A DNA stretch of 64,000 bases from an uncultured Bacteroidota bacterium (lineage in GTDB: Bacteria; Bacteroidota; Bacteroidia; Bacteroidales; P3). The notes beneath the pieces are model-generated. The model saw nothing but the letters and a program-made list of their open reading frames with translations, had not been told where the DNA came from and did not search any database. The stretch is from positions 1 to 64,000 of the forward strand of contig CADAQX010000010.1 in NCBI GenBank assembly GCA_902790215.1. The letters run 5' to 3'. Position numbers and translations under genes: made by a program. Shown here in pieces: positions 17,191 to 25,662 of the stretch. Within the stretch, counting starts at the first letter, position 1. Each line of letters starts with the position of its first letter.

Positions 17191-17544
17191 CTAAAGTTTG
17201 ACAAGTTTCATCCCTTATATCCAGTAGCGTCGCGACGGAATGGTAACAACGTTTTACGCTTGCCGTTTCGCGCGGAAGTTACTTTTTATTCTGTGAAGGA
17301 TTACGCCACCTTTCGCTATCTTTCCTCAAAGTTCCGATAGTGTCGCATATTTGTCCCCAACGTTCCTCTGTGAGCCTTCATGGCTCGGTGTTGCGTCGTT
17401 CTTTATTTTATCGTTTTTCGATATGTTTCCCATCGTTTTCCCTTTCTGAAACGGAAAACGAGTGGAAAACGATCGAATAACGATCGAATAAATGACGACG
17501 CTTGATGGTTGCTTCGACGACTGATTATGCTTGTCAAACTTTAG
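17191..17544 (-). mobile_element. MITE-like element with perfect 15-bp terminal inverted repeats
   Basis: CTAAAGTTTGACAAG at 17191-17205 and CTTGTCAAACTTTAG at 17530-17544 are perfect inverted repeats bounding 354 bases of non-coding DNA. Inside are GTGTCGCATATTTGTCCCCAA (17340 on) and a core at 17390-17512 with two CGATCGAATAA direct repeats. Both blocks recur in inverted orientation in the element at 259-581. There is no ORF of note. The right end touches the stop codon of the next minus-strand gene (17546). The remainder of spacer 17076-17545 is the terminator. Confidence 0.65.
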
Positions 17545-17545
17545 C

Positions 17546-20098
17546 CTACCGCAACAATGTCACCGTGCCGCAAGCCTCCATCATGCGTGAAGGGTCGCTG
17601 TTAGCGCGATAACGCACCAGCCATACATAGGCGCCCTCCATGCAGGGTTTTCCATTTACCGTGCCGTCCCAGACAGGATGCGGTCCCGCAATGCGGGCAA
17701 TACGGCAGCCCCAACGGCTGTAGATGACCAGTTCCTCGACAACCGCATCGCGGGTGACAAGATAAAAGAGGTTGTTGCCTATCCTGTCCGGTGTGAAGAC
17801 ATTGGGAGCCCAGAAACCGAAATGGTCAACAGGGACCACACATGTGACGGTATCGGTGCAAATACCGTTATAAGCCACTAGGGTCAACCGAAGGCTGTCG
17901 ATGGAAAAACCTGGAGTATAATGAATCTCAAGGCTGTCGCCTAACTCAAGGCCATCTGTCCACCAATAGCGCCCTTCGGAATTGACGCTTCGGTCAACAG
18001 CCGTGAGTGAAGGATGGTTCTCATCAATACGCTCAGGCGAATAATCCATCCTTGCCTGTGGCTGGTGCAGCGGCGTGAGGGAAAAAAGTGTGTCGAACGT
18101 CCGGCAGCCATCAATATGGAGTGCGTAATCCGTAGCAACCGTAGGATAAACAACAATGCTGTCCCACGGCTGAGAGGAAAGCGTACTGTCTGTGGGCGAA
18201 GAAGTCCACCAAGATATAATATCATCAGTCCCTTCGGGAAACGTAGAACGGAGCGTGTATCCCTGATTGCGGCAATCTGGTTCAATCACAATATCAGGGA
18301 CGGGCGCATTCCGCAATAGCGTAAGGTGCATCGTGACAACCGAATCGCACCCTGCCACACTCTGCAGCGGAACAGAATAAGAACCCGAGTCGGCAAGTGC
18401 CATCCCATTCCAGAATAGGGTGTCGCCCGAACAGATACTGTCAGCAATCTGGTAGGAATAGACTGGATTGACAGTAATAAGTTCCCATACAGTATCTCCC
18501 ACCGGCGTTATTACCACCGCCACTCGATGCATTCCCTCGCTGTCGAAGGAAATGCGCATCGTATCAACCCCGGAGGCAAGCAACCGGCCATCCACCAGCC
18601 AATCAACACCAAGCGTGTCGTCCTTGTCAACAGTGATGGTTACCGTGTCGCCCATGCAGAGTTCATGCCGGTCGGCGTGTACCTCATATTCTGCACTGCG
18701 AACCGCCATACCAGCAATATAGGCATAGCTTTCGACATTCCCAAGGCCGTAGAACACAGCAAGGAACCGACCTGTATCGGCATCGATAATATGTTTCCCC
18801 GCCTCGACAGTCAGGCAAGCATAACTGTAGCCTCCTGCGGTTGGATAGAAACTGGAAGCAATACTCTGCCCGTCAAGTGTCATCAAGGCAACATTATCGG
18901 TGGCAGTGACGACATTGACGTAATGATTTGAAACCAAAGTCGTAGTGTAAACTGCCGTAACCATCCGGCTTATTCCCTGTTCTACGGGCGGGACAACCAC
19001 CGACGCAGGGTCACCCGGCATACCGCCATAAGCCATGCCCGAGATATAGAAACAGACCTGTGCGGGTGTGGAGGTGACAACGGAGAGAGCATTCGACTGG
19101 TAAAAGTCCATCGAATCGCTCCCTGGCAGTGAAGAAGGCATTACACTGGGCGCATGATTTGCCAAAAGAAACGTATACGACTCGCCAGCAGACAACGTCT
19201 TCACCGCCTGTCCCTCTATCAAGACAGTGCAATTATCTTCACGAGCCGTAACTTTCACCATATCCCCGATACACTCACCCGTATGACCGCCCACGGTATC
19301 GGCAACACGCCCCAGTGTGGGCATTACGATAAAATGACGTCCCCAGAAGTCTGACGGGACACACTGCTCATACAGATGGTCACAGGTGGTGGGGGCAAGG
19401 GGGATAGAGGTACACCTGTGTCCCTGGAAAACCGCCACAGGTTTGGACGAATGGAACAATGTGCCGGAAAAACCCGCCGAGGGATTTGTTACCGGCAACC
19501 CACAATACAGCCGGCAGACTTCGCCCCGCATCATAATCACATCGAGCGTATCTCCAGGCCGATAAAGAGTAACACCTTGATAAGTGGTAATATAATCGTT
19601 CATAACCACACGCAGCGAAGTGCTGTCGTAAGGAGCCACAACATACACCTCCTGACCGTTGCTCTGTTCGCCATACGTCTGAGTCATGTAATTGCACCGC
19701 AAGAGAGGCGTGGGGAGGACTGCGGTCATATCATGACTCGCCTGCTGATAATTTGAGGCATAGACAACCGCCGGCGCGGACGTGGATATATGCCAACCAT
19801 CGTCGCACATGCTGTAACCATATACTGCGGGCGGCTGGTGAGCAGGAACTTGCACACGGGCAATCCCGTCACTGAGCGTCACCACTGTATCCCATCCACG
19901 CTGAGGATTGGAGATATGTGCCGTGCATTCGTATTCCGATGCCACTATCACATAACGCGAAATGGGATGGGTGCCGCCGTAGTTATACATAAACGCCACC
20001 CAAAAGTCCGTCCCCGTCAGACTGGGCACAATCTGCTGCGCCCGCAATGGGACTGTCGCAAATAGCAAACATGCATATAATAACAAACGTCTCGGCAT
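17546..20098 (-). CDS. Secreted protein with IgGFc-binding-like domain and T9SS type B tail
   Basis: A 850-aa exported protein. I prefer the start at 20098 (MPRRLLLYACLLFATVPLRAQ, a clean signal peptide) over the in-frame ATG at 20134. The first ~450 residues open with SLTGTDFWVAFMYNYGG and resemble the IgGFc-binding N-terminal domain found in large Bacteroidota secreted proteins. Ig-like/PKD-like beta domains follow to about 740. The last ~90 residues (FGFWAPNVFTPDRIGNNLFYLV...YSRWGCRI...WDGTVNGKPCMEGAYVW) are the gliding-motility-associated/CHU-type C-terminal domain used for T9SS type B secretion. Likely cell-surface or released; its ligand is unknown. Confidence 0.8.
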   Translation of the reverse strand: MPRRLLLYACLLFATVPLRAQQIVPSLTGTDFWVAFMYNYGGTHPISRYVIVASEYECTAHISNPQRGWDTVVTLSDGIARVQVPAHQPPAVYGYSMCDDGWHISTSAPAVVYASNYQQASHDMTAVLPTPLLRCNYMTQTYGEQSNGQEVYVVAPYDSTSLRVVMNDYITTYQGVTLYRPGDTLDVIMMRGEVCRLYCGLPVTNPSAGFSGTLFHSSKPVAVFQGHRCTSIPLAPTTCDHLYEQCVPSDFWGRHFIVMPTLGRVADTVGGHTGECIGDMVKVTAREDNCTVLIEGQAVKTLSAGESYTFLLANHAPSVMPSSLPGSDSMDFYQSNALSVVTSTPAQVCFYISGMAYGGMPGDPASVVVPPVEQGISRMVTAVYTTTLVSNHYVNVVTATDNVALMTLDGQSIASSFYPTAGGYSYACLTVEAGKHIIDADTGRFLAVFYGLGNVESYAYIAGMAVRSAEYEVHADRHELCMGDTVTITVDKDDTLGVDWLVDGRLLASGVDTMRISFDSEGMHRVAVVITPVGDTVWELITVNPVYSYQIADSICSGDTLFWNGMALADSGSYSVPLQSVAGCDSVVTMHLTLLRNAPVPDIVIEPDCRNQGYTLRSTFPEGTDDIISWWTSSPTDSTLSSQPWDSIVVYPTVATDYALHIDGCRTFDTLFSLTPLHQPQARMDYSPERIDENHPSLTAVDRSVNSEGRYWWTDGLELGDSLEIHYTPGFSIDSLRLTLVAYNGICTDTVTCVVPVDHFGFWAPNVFTPDRIGNNLFYLVTRDAVVEELVIYSRWGCRIARIAGPHPVWDGTVNGKPCMEGAYVWLVRYRANSDPSRMMEACGTVTLLR

Positions 20099-20183
20099 CC
20101 GGATAAATTTTACAAATAACGCAATTAACCCCATAATATTACGAACAAGAAGAAATTATTTCTACAGAACGGACTTTTTTTCG

Positions 20184-20191
20184 TATTTTTG
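20184..20191 (+). promoter_or_regulatory. -7 box for the vWA protein gene
   Basis: TATTTTTG, 18 bases before the ATG at 20210. This decides for the downstream ATG, since the ORF's first possible start at 20189 lies within the promoter. Confidence 0.6.
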
Positions 20192-20209
20192 CAGATATTA
20201 TTGCCCATA

Positions 20210-21586
20210 ATGAAAACACTCAGATTACTCATTATATTAACGTTAATGGTTTCAGCGGCATGGCGTTTGCCGGCCCAACACACACCCAGTCAGGAAACCA
20301 CCCGTGTGCTCATCATTCTCGACTGCTCACAGAGCATGTGGGACAAATGGCAGAGCGACTCGAAGATTAAAGTCACCCAGCAAGTACTGCTGCGCTTTCT
20401 CGACAGCATCCAAGGCCATACCGACATGGAAGTGGCTCTGCGCGTCTTCGGCCACCTCAACAAAGACGCCATCTCCACCCAGCTTGAAGTGCCCTTTGCG
20501 TCCGACAACGCCTACCAACTGAAAAGCAAACTCAAAACCCTCGTACCCAACGGCGGGTGCACCGCAGCCACCGCCCTCGACCGCTCGCTCAAAGACTTCC
20601 CCAAAGACGACCACGCCCGCAACATCATCCTCATCATCACCGACGGCATGGACGACCCCGACGGCAATCTCTGCGATGTGGCTGAGCGTATTCAGCAAAG
20701 CGGCACTGTCGTCCAGACCTTCATCATCGGCATAGGCAGTCCCGACAACTTCAAGCAGCAGCCCGACTGCGCCGGTCACTTCACTATGCTCTGCGACGAG
20801 GAACGTCTCGACGAGACCCTGCACGAGATCTTCTTCCTCTCCGACCAAGACGCACTCCTCACCCTCTCCCTCGTTGACCAAGACAACCGCCCCTACCAAA
20901 CCGACGTCCCCGTCACCTTCAACGACCACCAGACACACACACTCCGCTACACCGTCCTCTACCACTACAACACCGAAGACCCCATCGACACACTCGAAAT
21001 CGACCCCCTCCTCACCTACGACATCACCATCCACACCATCCCACCCATCCACTACACCGACCGACACTTCAAACCCGGCAGCCACACCCTGCTTCAAGTG
21101 CCGGCCCCGCAAAGCACCCTCACCCTGCACCACGAAAACCGGCGCATTCCCTTCCAACTGCCCATCTACACCGTTCTCGTGCGCCGCCACGACGCCCCCG
21201 CACTCCTCGCCACACAACCCATCGGCGCCTCCCGCAACTACCTTGCCGGACAATACGACATCGAGATACTCACCCTGCCCGTCACCCGCCTCACCAACGT
21301 CAAGCTGCGCGGCGGCACCGCCTCCGACCTGCAGATACCCATGCCCGGCCAACTGGCTCTCTCCAAGCCCGGAATACCCACCACTGGCAGCATCTTTGTG
21401 TTCCAAGGCAACAGTTTGCAATGGGTTTGCGACCTCGACCCCTCCAACCCCACCGAACGCGTCATCCTCATGCCTGGCGACTATCAGGTTATCCTCCGCC
21501 CGGTCGATGACCCCGACCCTGACGAAGTGCGCACAGCACGCTTCACCATCCTTCCTGCCAAGTCAACCAGCCTCACCATCAAATAG
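20210..21586 (+). CDS. Secreted von Willebrand factor type A domain protein
   Basis: A 458-aa protein with a signal peptide (1-22, ending RLPAQ). A vWA domain spans about 32-215 with an intact MIDAS start DCSQS (D38, S40, S42) and later NIILIITDGMDDPDG. The C-terminal half is beta-rich, with repeated carboxypeptidase-regulatory-like or Ig-like folds (DIEILTLPVTRLTNVKLRGGTASDLQIP, YQVILRPVDDPDPDEVRTARF). vWA domains bind protein ligands through a metal ion; this one probably works in the periplasm or at the surface. It is divergent from the T9SS type B gene. Codon use is very C-rich at third positions. Confidence 0.8.
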   Translation: MKTLRLLIILTLMVSAAWRLPAQHTPSQETTRVLIILDCSQSMWDKWQSDSKIKVTQQVLLRFLDSIQGHTDMEVALRVFGHLNKDAISTQLEVPFASDNAYQLKSKLKTLVPNGGCTAATALDRSLKDFPKDDHARNIILIITDGMDDPDGNLCDVAERIQQSGTVVQTFIIGIGSPDNFKQQPDCAGHFTMLCDEERLDETLHEIFFLSDQDALLTLSLVDQDNRPYQTDVPVTFNDHQTHTLRYTVLYHYNTEDPIDTLEIDPLLTYDITIHTIPPIHYTDRHFKPGSHTLLQVPAPQSTLTLHHENRRIPFQLPIYTVLVRRHDAPALLATQPIGASRNYLAGQYDIEILTLPVTRLTNVKLRGGTASDLQIPMPGQLALSKPGIPTTGSIFVFQGNSLQWVCDLDPSNPTERVILMPGDYQVILRPVDDPDPDEVRTARFTILPAKSTSLTIK

Positions 21587-21792
21587 CCTCGCCCTGCCTT
21601 CGCTCTACCTTCGTTGAAGCTTCGATCCATATGACGGAGGATTGACGACCCCACATCTAACTTGCAGCGACGCATCGACGGCTCTGCAGCCAAGCCTCTT
21701 CACATCCGCCCCCAGCCATCGGCTAATATCTGTCGCCTCAGTACTGAGAAAAAAACTTTCCCTTAAAACATATAAATATGGGGAAAATTCAG

Positions 21793-21800
21793 TATCTTTG
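21793..21800 (+). promoter_or_regulatory. -7 box for the tannase-like lipoprotein transcript
   Basis: TATCTTTG matches the consensus. It implies a leader of about 140 bases before the ATG at 21947 that contains the small ORF at 21823-21942. The 200 bases before this box (21587-21790) show nothing recognisable. Confidence 0.6.
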
Positions 21801-21822
21801 CAACGTCAAAAAAAGACACCTT

Positions 21823-21942
21823 ATGAGACTGAACGACGCTACAATATTGCTTGATACAAGCAAATGGGCTGATGCATCCCTGCACCGGCCGTGCATTATT
21901 CACGTCCTCGCCGGAAAAATACATCTGAAACATATTGTATAG
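21823..21942 (+). CDS. Candidate small leader ORF (39 aa)
   Basis: ATG 23 bases after the promoter box, TAG four bases before the next gene's ATG. The peptide begins MRLNDATILLDTSKW and is half hydrophobic. It matches no family I recognise. Its tight placement between promoter and downstream ATG suggests either a translated leader peptide or a chance ORF in a 5' UTR. Confidence 0.35.
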   Translation: MRLNDATILLDTSKWADASLHRPCIIHVLAGKIHLKHIV

Positions 21943-21946
21943 AGCC

Positions 21947-23425
21947 ATGAAAAAGTTCATCTACATTACCCTTACCGCCCTGCTGGCCTGCTCCTGCGGA
22001 TACAACCGCCAAGGGCTCAACTTCAACCCCAAGAACGGCGTGGAAGCCGAGTTGACCATGCCCGACGGGCAGGTAGTCAAATACACGGCCTACGAAAGGC
22101 TGTTCTATGTGCGCAACGTGGAGGACTCCGCCTACCAGTACATGAACATCTACGTGCCCGAAGGAGCCACGAAACAGTCACCCATTTTCCTGCGCACATA
22201 CGTGGGCGGGTATATGGCTGCCAAAGCCCGGCAGCCACAGGCTGGCGACGCCACCGGCCGGGCGTTGCGCGAAGGATATGTGGTGGCCATTCCCGGCTCG
22301 CGCGGACGCAACTCCGTGCAAGACGGCATCTATACCGGACGTGCCCCGAAAGGCCTGCTTGACCTGAAAGCAGCCGTGCGCTATCTGCGCCTGTTCGACC
22401 GTGTGATGCCCGGCAACGCCGACCGTATAGTGATTGACGGCACCAGCGCAGGCGGTGCCATGGCGGCCCTGGTGGGCGCCACCGGCAACGCACTGGCATA
22501 TGAACCGCTGCTCGAGGCCATGGGCGCAGCCAAGGCAAAAGACGACGTGTACGCCGCCGTATGCTACTGCCCCATCACCGACCTCGAACATGCCGACATG
22601 GCATACGAGTGGCTCTACAACGGCACCGTCAGCCGCCAGCAGTCGCCGACCGAAATGCGGGCGGTGAGCAATGAACTGAAAGAGCAATTCCCCGCCTATA
22701 TCAACGGACTCGGTCTCAAAGACTGGGAGGGTAACCCTCTGACTGCCGACAACTACACCGACTTACTGATACGGGAGCTGATTCGCTCGGCACAGACGGC
22801 CAAGAATGCCGGCGCCGACATTAGCGACACACTTGGTTTCGTGTTCAGCGAAGAGACCAAGGGCGGCCTACCCCCACTCAACGGTGGAATGGCGCAAGCA
22901 CTTCAGGTTATTCCCGCACGCAAAGCCCAGCGGGGAGAGTATGTCATCGGGCTGGATTTGCCTCGTTATCTCAACTATGTGGTCAGCACCCAACCGTTGA
23001 AGACCGCCCCAGCCTTCGACACCAAAGGAATCTTGGGGCAGACGGCTTCGGGCGAAAATGAGCTGTTTGGCGACGAAAAGGGCGGCAGTGTGAACTTTAC
23101 AGTTTTCGGTGCCTACAAGAACGGCAGCGAACTGCCCAAGGAGGTGGTGGACAATGTCTATCTGATGAATCCCATGAACTTTATCGGCACGGTCGAAGAC
23201 AAAGACGGCAAGGCTGGCGAAAAGAAACTGGCAACAGTCGCCCCCCACTGGTATATCCGACATGGAGCAAGAGACCGCGACACAGGTTTCCCCATACCGC
23301 TTAATTTGGCTTTGAAACTGCACAACTCAGGCTGCGACGTGAACTTCCTCTTTGCCTGGAACCGCCCGCACAGCGGCGACTACGCTTTGGACGAGCTGTT
23401 CACCTGGCTGGGCGGCATCATGTAA
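21947..23425 (+). CDS. Tannase-like alpha/beta-hydrolase lipoprotein
   Basis: A 492-aa protein starting at ATG 21947 (an upstream in-frame TTG is unlikely). The signal peptide ends in lipobox LLAC (C15). The nucleophile elbow is GTSAGGAMAAL (S167), the wording typical of subtype B tannases. A long lid follows, with a C-terminal His in NRPHSGDYALDELF as probable catalytic base. Subtype B tannases hydrolyse galloyl or feruloyl esters of plant phenolics, so esterase action on plant-derived aromatic esters is likely, though the substrate is inferred. The acetyltransferase gene begins 22 bases downstream. Confidence 0.8.
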   Translation: MKKFIYITLTALLACSCGYNRQGLNFNPKNGVEAELTMPDGQVVKYTAYERLFYVRNVEDSAYQYMNIYVPEGATKQSPIFLRTYVGGYMAAKARQPQAGDATGRALREGYVVAIPGSRGRNSVQDGIYTGRAPKGLLDLKAAVRYLRLFDRVMPGNADRIVIDGTSAGGAMAALVGATGNALAYEPLLEAMGAAKAKDDVYAAVCYCPITDLEHADMAYEWLYNGTVSRQQSPTEMRAVSNELKEQFPAYINGLGLKDWEGNPLTADNYTDLLIRELIRSAQTAKNAGADISDTLGFVFSEETKGGLPPLNGGMAQALQVIPARKAQRGEYVIGLDLPRYLNYVVSTQPLKTAPAFDTKGILGQTASGENELFGDEKGGSVNFTVFGAYKNGSELPKEVVDNVYLMNPMNFIGTVEDKDGKAGEKKLATVAPHWYIRHGARDRDTGFPIPLNLALKLHNSGCDVNFLFAWNRPHSGDYALDELFTWLGGIM

Positions 23426-23447
23426 TTGGATTTATTGTCAGATTATC

Positions 23448-23987
23448 ATGTATAATTACGAGACCGATAGAATAATGCTGCGTCCCTGGAGGGAGAGCGA
23501 TGCCGAGGCGCTGTTCAAGTATGCCTCCGACCCCGAAGTGGGGCCGCGCGCAGGGTGGCCGACGCACAAAAGCGTGGATGAAAGCCTTGGAATCATTCGC
23601 ACAATATTTAGCGGAGAAGGCATGTGGGCCGTGGAGTGGAAGGAGACGGGTGAGGCCATCGGATGCGTCGGGTATTTGCCTTCGACATCCTCCAACCTGA
23701 AGATTGCTACCGACCAAGCCGAGGTGGGCTACTGGATTGCCCGCCCTTATTGGGGGAAAGGAATCTGCACAGAGGCTTTTGGCTTGGTCATTGACCATTG
23801 TTTCGGGGTGAAAGGGTTCTGCACATTGTGGGGCACCTATTTCCCCAGCAATCCCGCCTCCGGCCGCGTGATGGAGAAATGCGGTTTTGTGGACACTGGC
23901 AGGGAAACCGTATGCCCCAACCTTGAAGTCGGTTCGGACCAGCCTGTACGGGTGATGAGAAAAGATAATGACAGACTTATACAATAA
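23448..23987 (+). CDS. GNAT family N-acetyltransferase
   Basis: A 179-aa protein of the RimJ/RimL-like branch. It opens YETDRIMLRPWRESDAEALFKYASDPEV, and GYWIARPYWGKGICTEAFGLVIDHCF is the acetyl-CoA pyrophosphate loop (usual Q/RxxGxG/A as YWGKGI). It ends with SGRVMEKCGFVDTG. It transfers an acetyl group to an amine of unknown identity. The ATG at 23448 is chosen because the family N-terminus begins there; the longer reading frame runs back into the upstream gene. Five bases separate it from the next gene. Confidence 0.85.
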   Translation: MYNYETDRIMLRPWRESDAEALFKYASDPEVGPRAGWPTHKSVDESLGIIRTIFSGEGMWAVEWKETGEAIGCVGYLPSTSSNLKIATDQAEVGYWIARPYWGKGICTEAFGLVIDHCFGVKGFCTLWGTYFPSNPASGRVMEKCGFVDTGRETVCPNLEVGSDQPVRVMRKDNDRLIQ

Positions 23988-23992
23988 TAAAA

Positions 23993-24766
23993 ATGAAGAA
24001 AGCACTTTTTACCACGATAATACTCTGCGCGGTGGCCATAACGTCCTCGGCACAAGAACTCCCATGGTTCTGGCACGAGAACGATTATGCTCTCAAGGGT
24101 CATGTGAAGGAAGTGCGGGAATACCATATCGAGATGAGAGGTGACCCCGAATTACAAGATACCGACTACTATTTCTACACTTACTCCCCCGATGGGCATA
24201 TACTCACCGAGTACTTTGATGATGTGGACAAACTTTGTCACAATACCTACTATTGGAGCACGCACCTCGACTCGATTGTCCGCGATGGCGACTGCCACTC
24301 CATTGAGTACTATCTCTATGATGCCGACGGACGTCTTGAACGAGTGATACATGGAGTCTATGGGCTCACTGACACAACGACCATCATATACAACGAACGT
24401 GGCTTCCCGGTAAAGACCAGCTGGGATTTCGACAGCAAAGCAAACGAGCCCTGGTATGAATGGTATGACGACGGGCGTATCAAAGGGATTGGCTCAAAAT
24501 ATTGGGGCAAACTGTATGAGTACGACAGCCTGGGCCGGTTAGTCAAAGAGACTCATCAAGACAAACTTGTCGTGACATTCACATACAATGAGAACGGTGA
24601 TATTGCACAAATCCAGTATGACCCGAATGGCAATCTGTTCTACAACAAAGGAAAAGTAACGACAACAAGCTACACCTACAAATACGACAGCCATGGCAAC
24701 TGGATTGAGCAGTATAGTGGCAAAACGCTTGAAATCATTCGGACAATCACTTATTACAATCGATAG
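23993..24766 (+). CDS. Secreted YD-repeat-like protein of unknown function
   Basis: A 257-aa protein with a signal peptide (1-19, ends TSSAQ). The rest consists of short antiparallel beta units of the RHS/YD type: YFYTYSPDGHILTEYFD, YLYDADGRLERV, EYDSLGRLVKET, TYNENGDIAQIQYDPNGNL, YKYDSHGNWIEQYSGK. Such small secreted YD proteins are common in Bacteroidales, and their function is unknown. The protein has no toxin domain and is far shorter than polymorphic RHS toxins. A related protein is at 57461-58288. Confidence 0.65.
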   Translation: MKKALFTTIILCAVAITSSAQELPWFWHENDYALKGHVKEVREYHIEMRGDPELQDTDYYFYTYSPDGHILTEYFDDVDKLCHNTYYWSTHLDSIVRDGDCHSIEYYLYDADGRLERVIHGVYGLTDTTTIIYNERGFPVKTSWDFDSKANEPWYEWYDDGRIKGIGSKYWGKLYEYDSLGRLVKETHQDKLVVTFTYNENGDIAQIQYDPNGNLFYNKGKVTTTSYTYKYDSHGNWIEQYSGKTLEIIRTITYYNR

Positions 24767-24774
24767 ATAAAGAC

Positions 24775-25374
24775 ATGTCCAACAAGGAATTTATACGGCA
24801 GGATAACAACTATAGGACGTTGAAGGCGTTCCAGAAGGCGGAATGCATCTACGACGTCACCTATTATTTTGCCAATAAGTTCTTAACGAAAGGCGACCGC
24901 ACAATAGACCAGATGGTTCAGGCGGCACGAAGCGGCAAGCAGAATTTGGCGGAAGGCAACATCGACGGGGTAACCTCCAAAGAGATGGAGATAAAACTCA
25001 CCAATGTCAACCGCGCCTCGCTGCACGAACTGCTGCTTGACTATGAGGACTACCTGCGGGTGCGCGGGCTGGAGCAGTGGTCTTTCAATGACCCGCGCTG
25101 TGTGCAGACGCGCGAGTTCTGCAAGCGGCACCTCGACTCGGCGGTTTTCCGTGAGAAGATAAAAGACCGCTCAGACGAGACCATCGCTAATATCGCCATC
25201 ACACTGATACACCAATGCGATGTGCTGATAAAAGGTCTGATAGAATGGCAGAAAAAGAACTTCCTCGAGAACGGAGGAATAAAAGAAGAAATGTATAGAG
25301 CAAGGAAAGCCTATAGAGATAGTCATGGGTTTAATGGGCAGAATGGGGCTAATGGGTCTAATGGGCCGAGATAA
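24775..25374 (+). CDS. Four-helix-bundle suffix-domain protein with Gly-Asn repeat tail
   Basis: A 199-aa protein. Its core is the four-helix-bundle fold: MVQAARSGKQNLAEGNIDGVTSKEMEIKLTNV and RASLHELLLDYEDYLRVRGL. A suffix domain follows, ending near IEWQKKNFL. The last 15 residues (GFNGQNGANGSNGPR) are a collagen-like GxN repeat encoded by AATGGG-type tandem repeats. Those repeats continue past the stop as the inverse arm of a hairpin (25326-25422), so the tail seems to be repeat DNA read through as protein. Role unknown. It may be co-transcribed with the YD gene eight bases upstream. Confidence 0.72.
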   Translation: MSNKEFIRQDNNYRTLKAFQKAECIYDVTYYFANKFLTKGDRTIDQMVQAARSGKQNLAEGNIDGVTSKEMEIKLTNVNRASLHELLLDYEDYLRVRGLEQWSFNDPRCVQTREFCKRHLDSAVFREKIKDRSDETIANIAITLIHQCDVLIKGLIEWQKKNFLENGGIKEEMYRARKAYRDSHGFNGQNGANGSNGPR

Positions 25375-25422
25375 CCATATTGCCCATTAAACCCATTAGC
25401 CCCATTAACCCCATAAGCCCCA
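25326..25422. repeat. AATGGG tandem repeats forming a large hairpin
   Basis: The left arm at 25326-25366 (GGGTTTAATGGGCAGAATGG and on) is mirrored by 25380-25422 (GCCCATTAAACCCATTAGCC and on). The left arm is coding. The hairpin could act as a factor-independent stop for the 23.4-25.4 kb transcript, although it lacks a T-run. Confidence 0.55.
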
Positions 25423-25459
25423 CAAAAACAGAAAACAAACAATAAAAACAATAATATCT

Positions 25460-25624
25460 ATGACCCACTACGAAAAACAATCTATGAAAGAGTTGCGTGC
25501 CGGCATGGGCGAAGGCCTTGTTGAGGCTGGCCGCAAGAACGAGAATGTCGTCGCGCTGAGCGCCGACGTGAAAGGCAGCGTCAAGATGGACGGTTTCGTA
25601 GTGCTACTAAACATCAACAGATAA
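25460..25624 (+). pseudogene. Truncated 5' copy of transketolase C-half gene
   Basis: The first 120 bases (40 codons, MTHYEKQSMKELRAGMGEGL and on) match 36794-36913 with only a handful of mismatches, as do about ten bases upstream of the ATG. Similarity stops after GGCAGC (25579), and the frame then runs 14 unrelated codons to TAA. It lacks everything else of the enzyme. It marks the left edge of the restriction-modification island, whose right edge is the intact gene. I read it as a target-site duplication left by insertion. Confidence 0.85.
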
Positions 25625-25662
25625 GCATCTTTTAATTGTCTTATGACAAATACTACAAACTA

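Noticed and set aside
23352-23447. N-terminal extension of the acetyltransferase
   Set aside because: The extension overlaps the end of the upstream hydrolase gene and has no similarity to the family. ATG 23448 fits.
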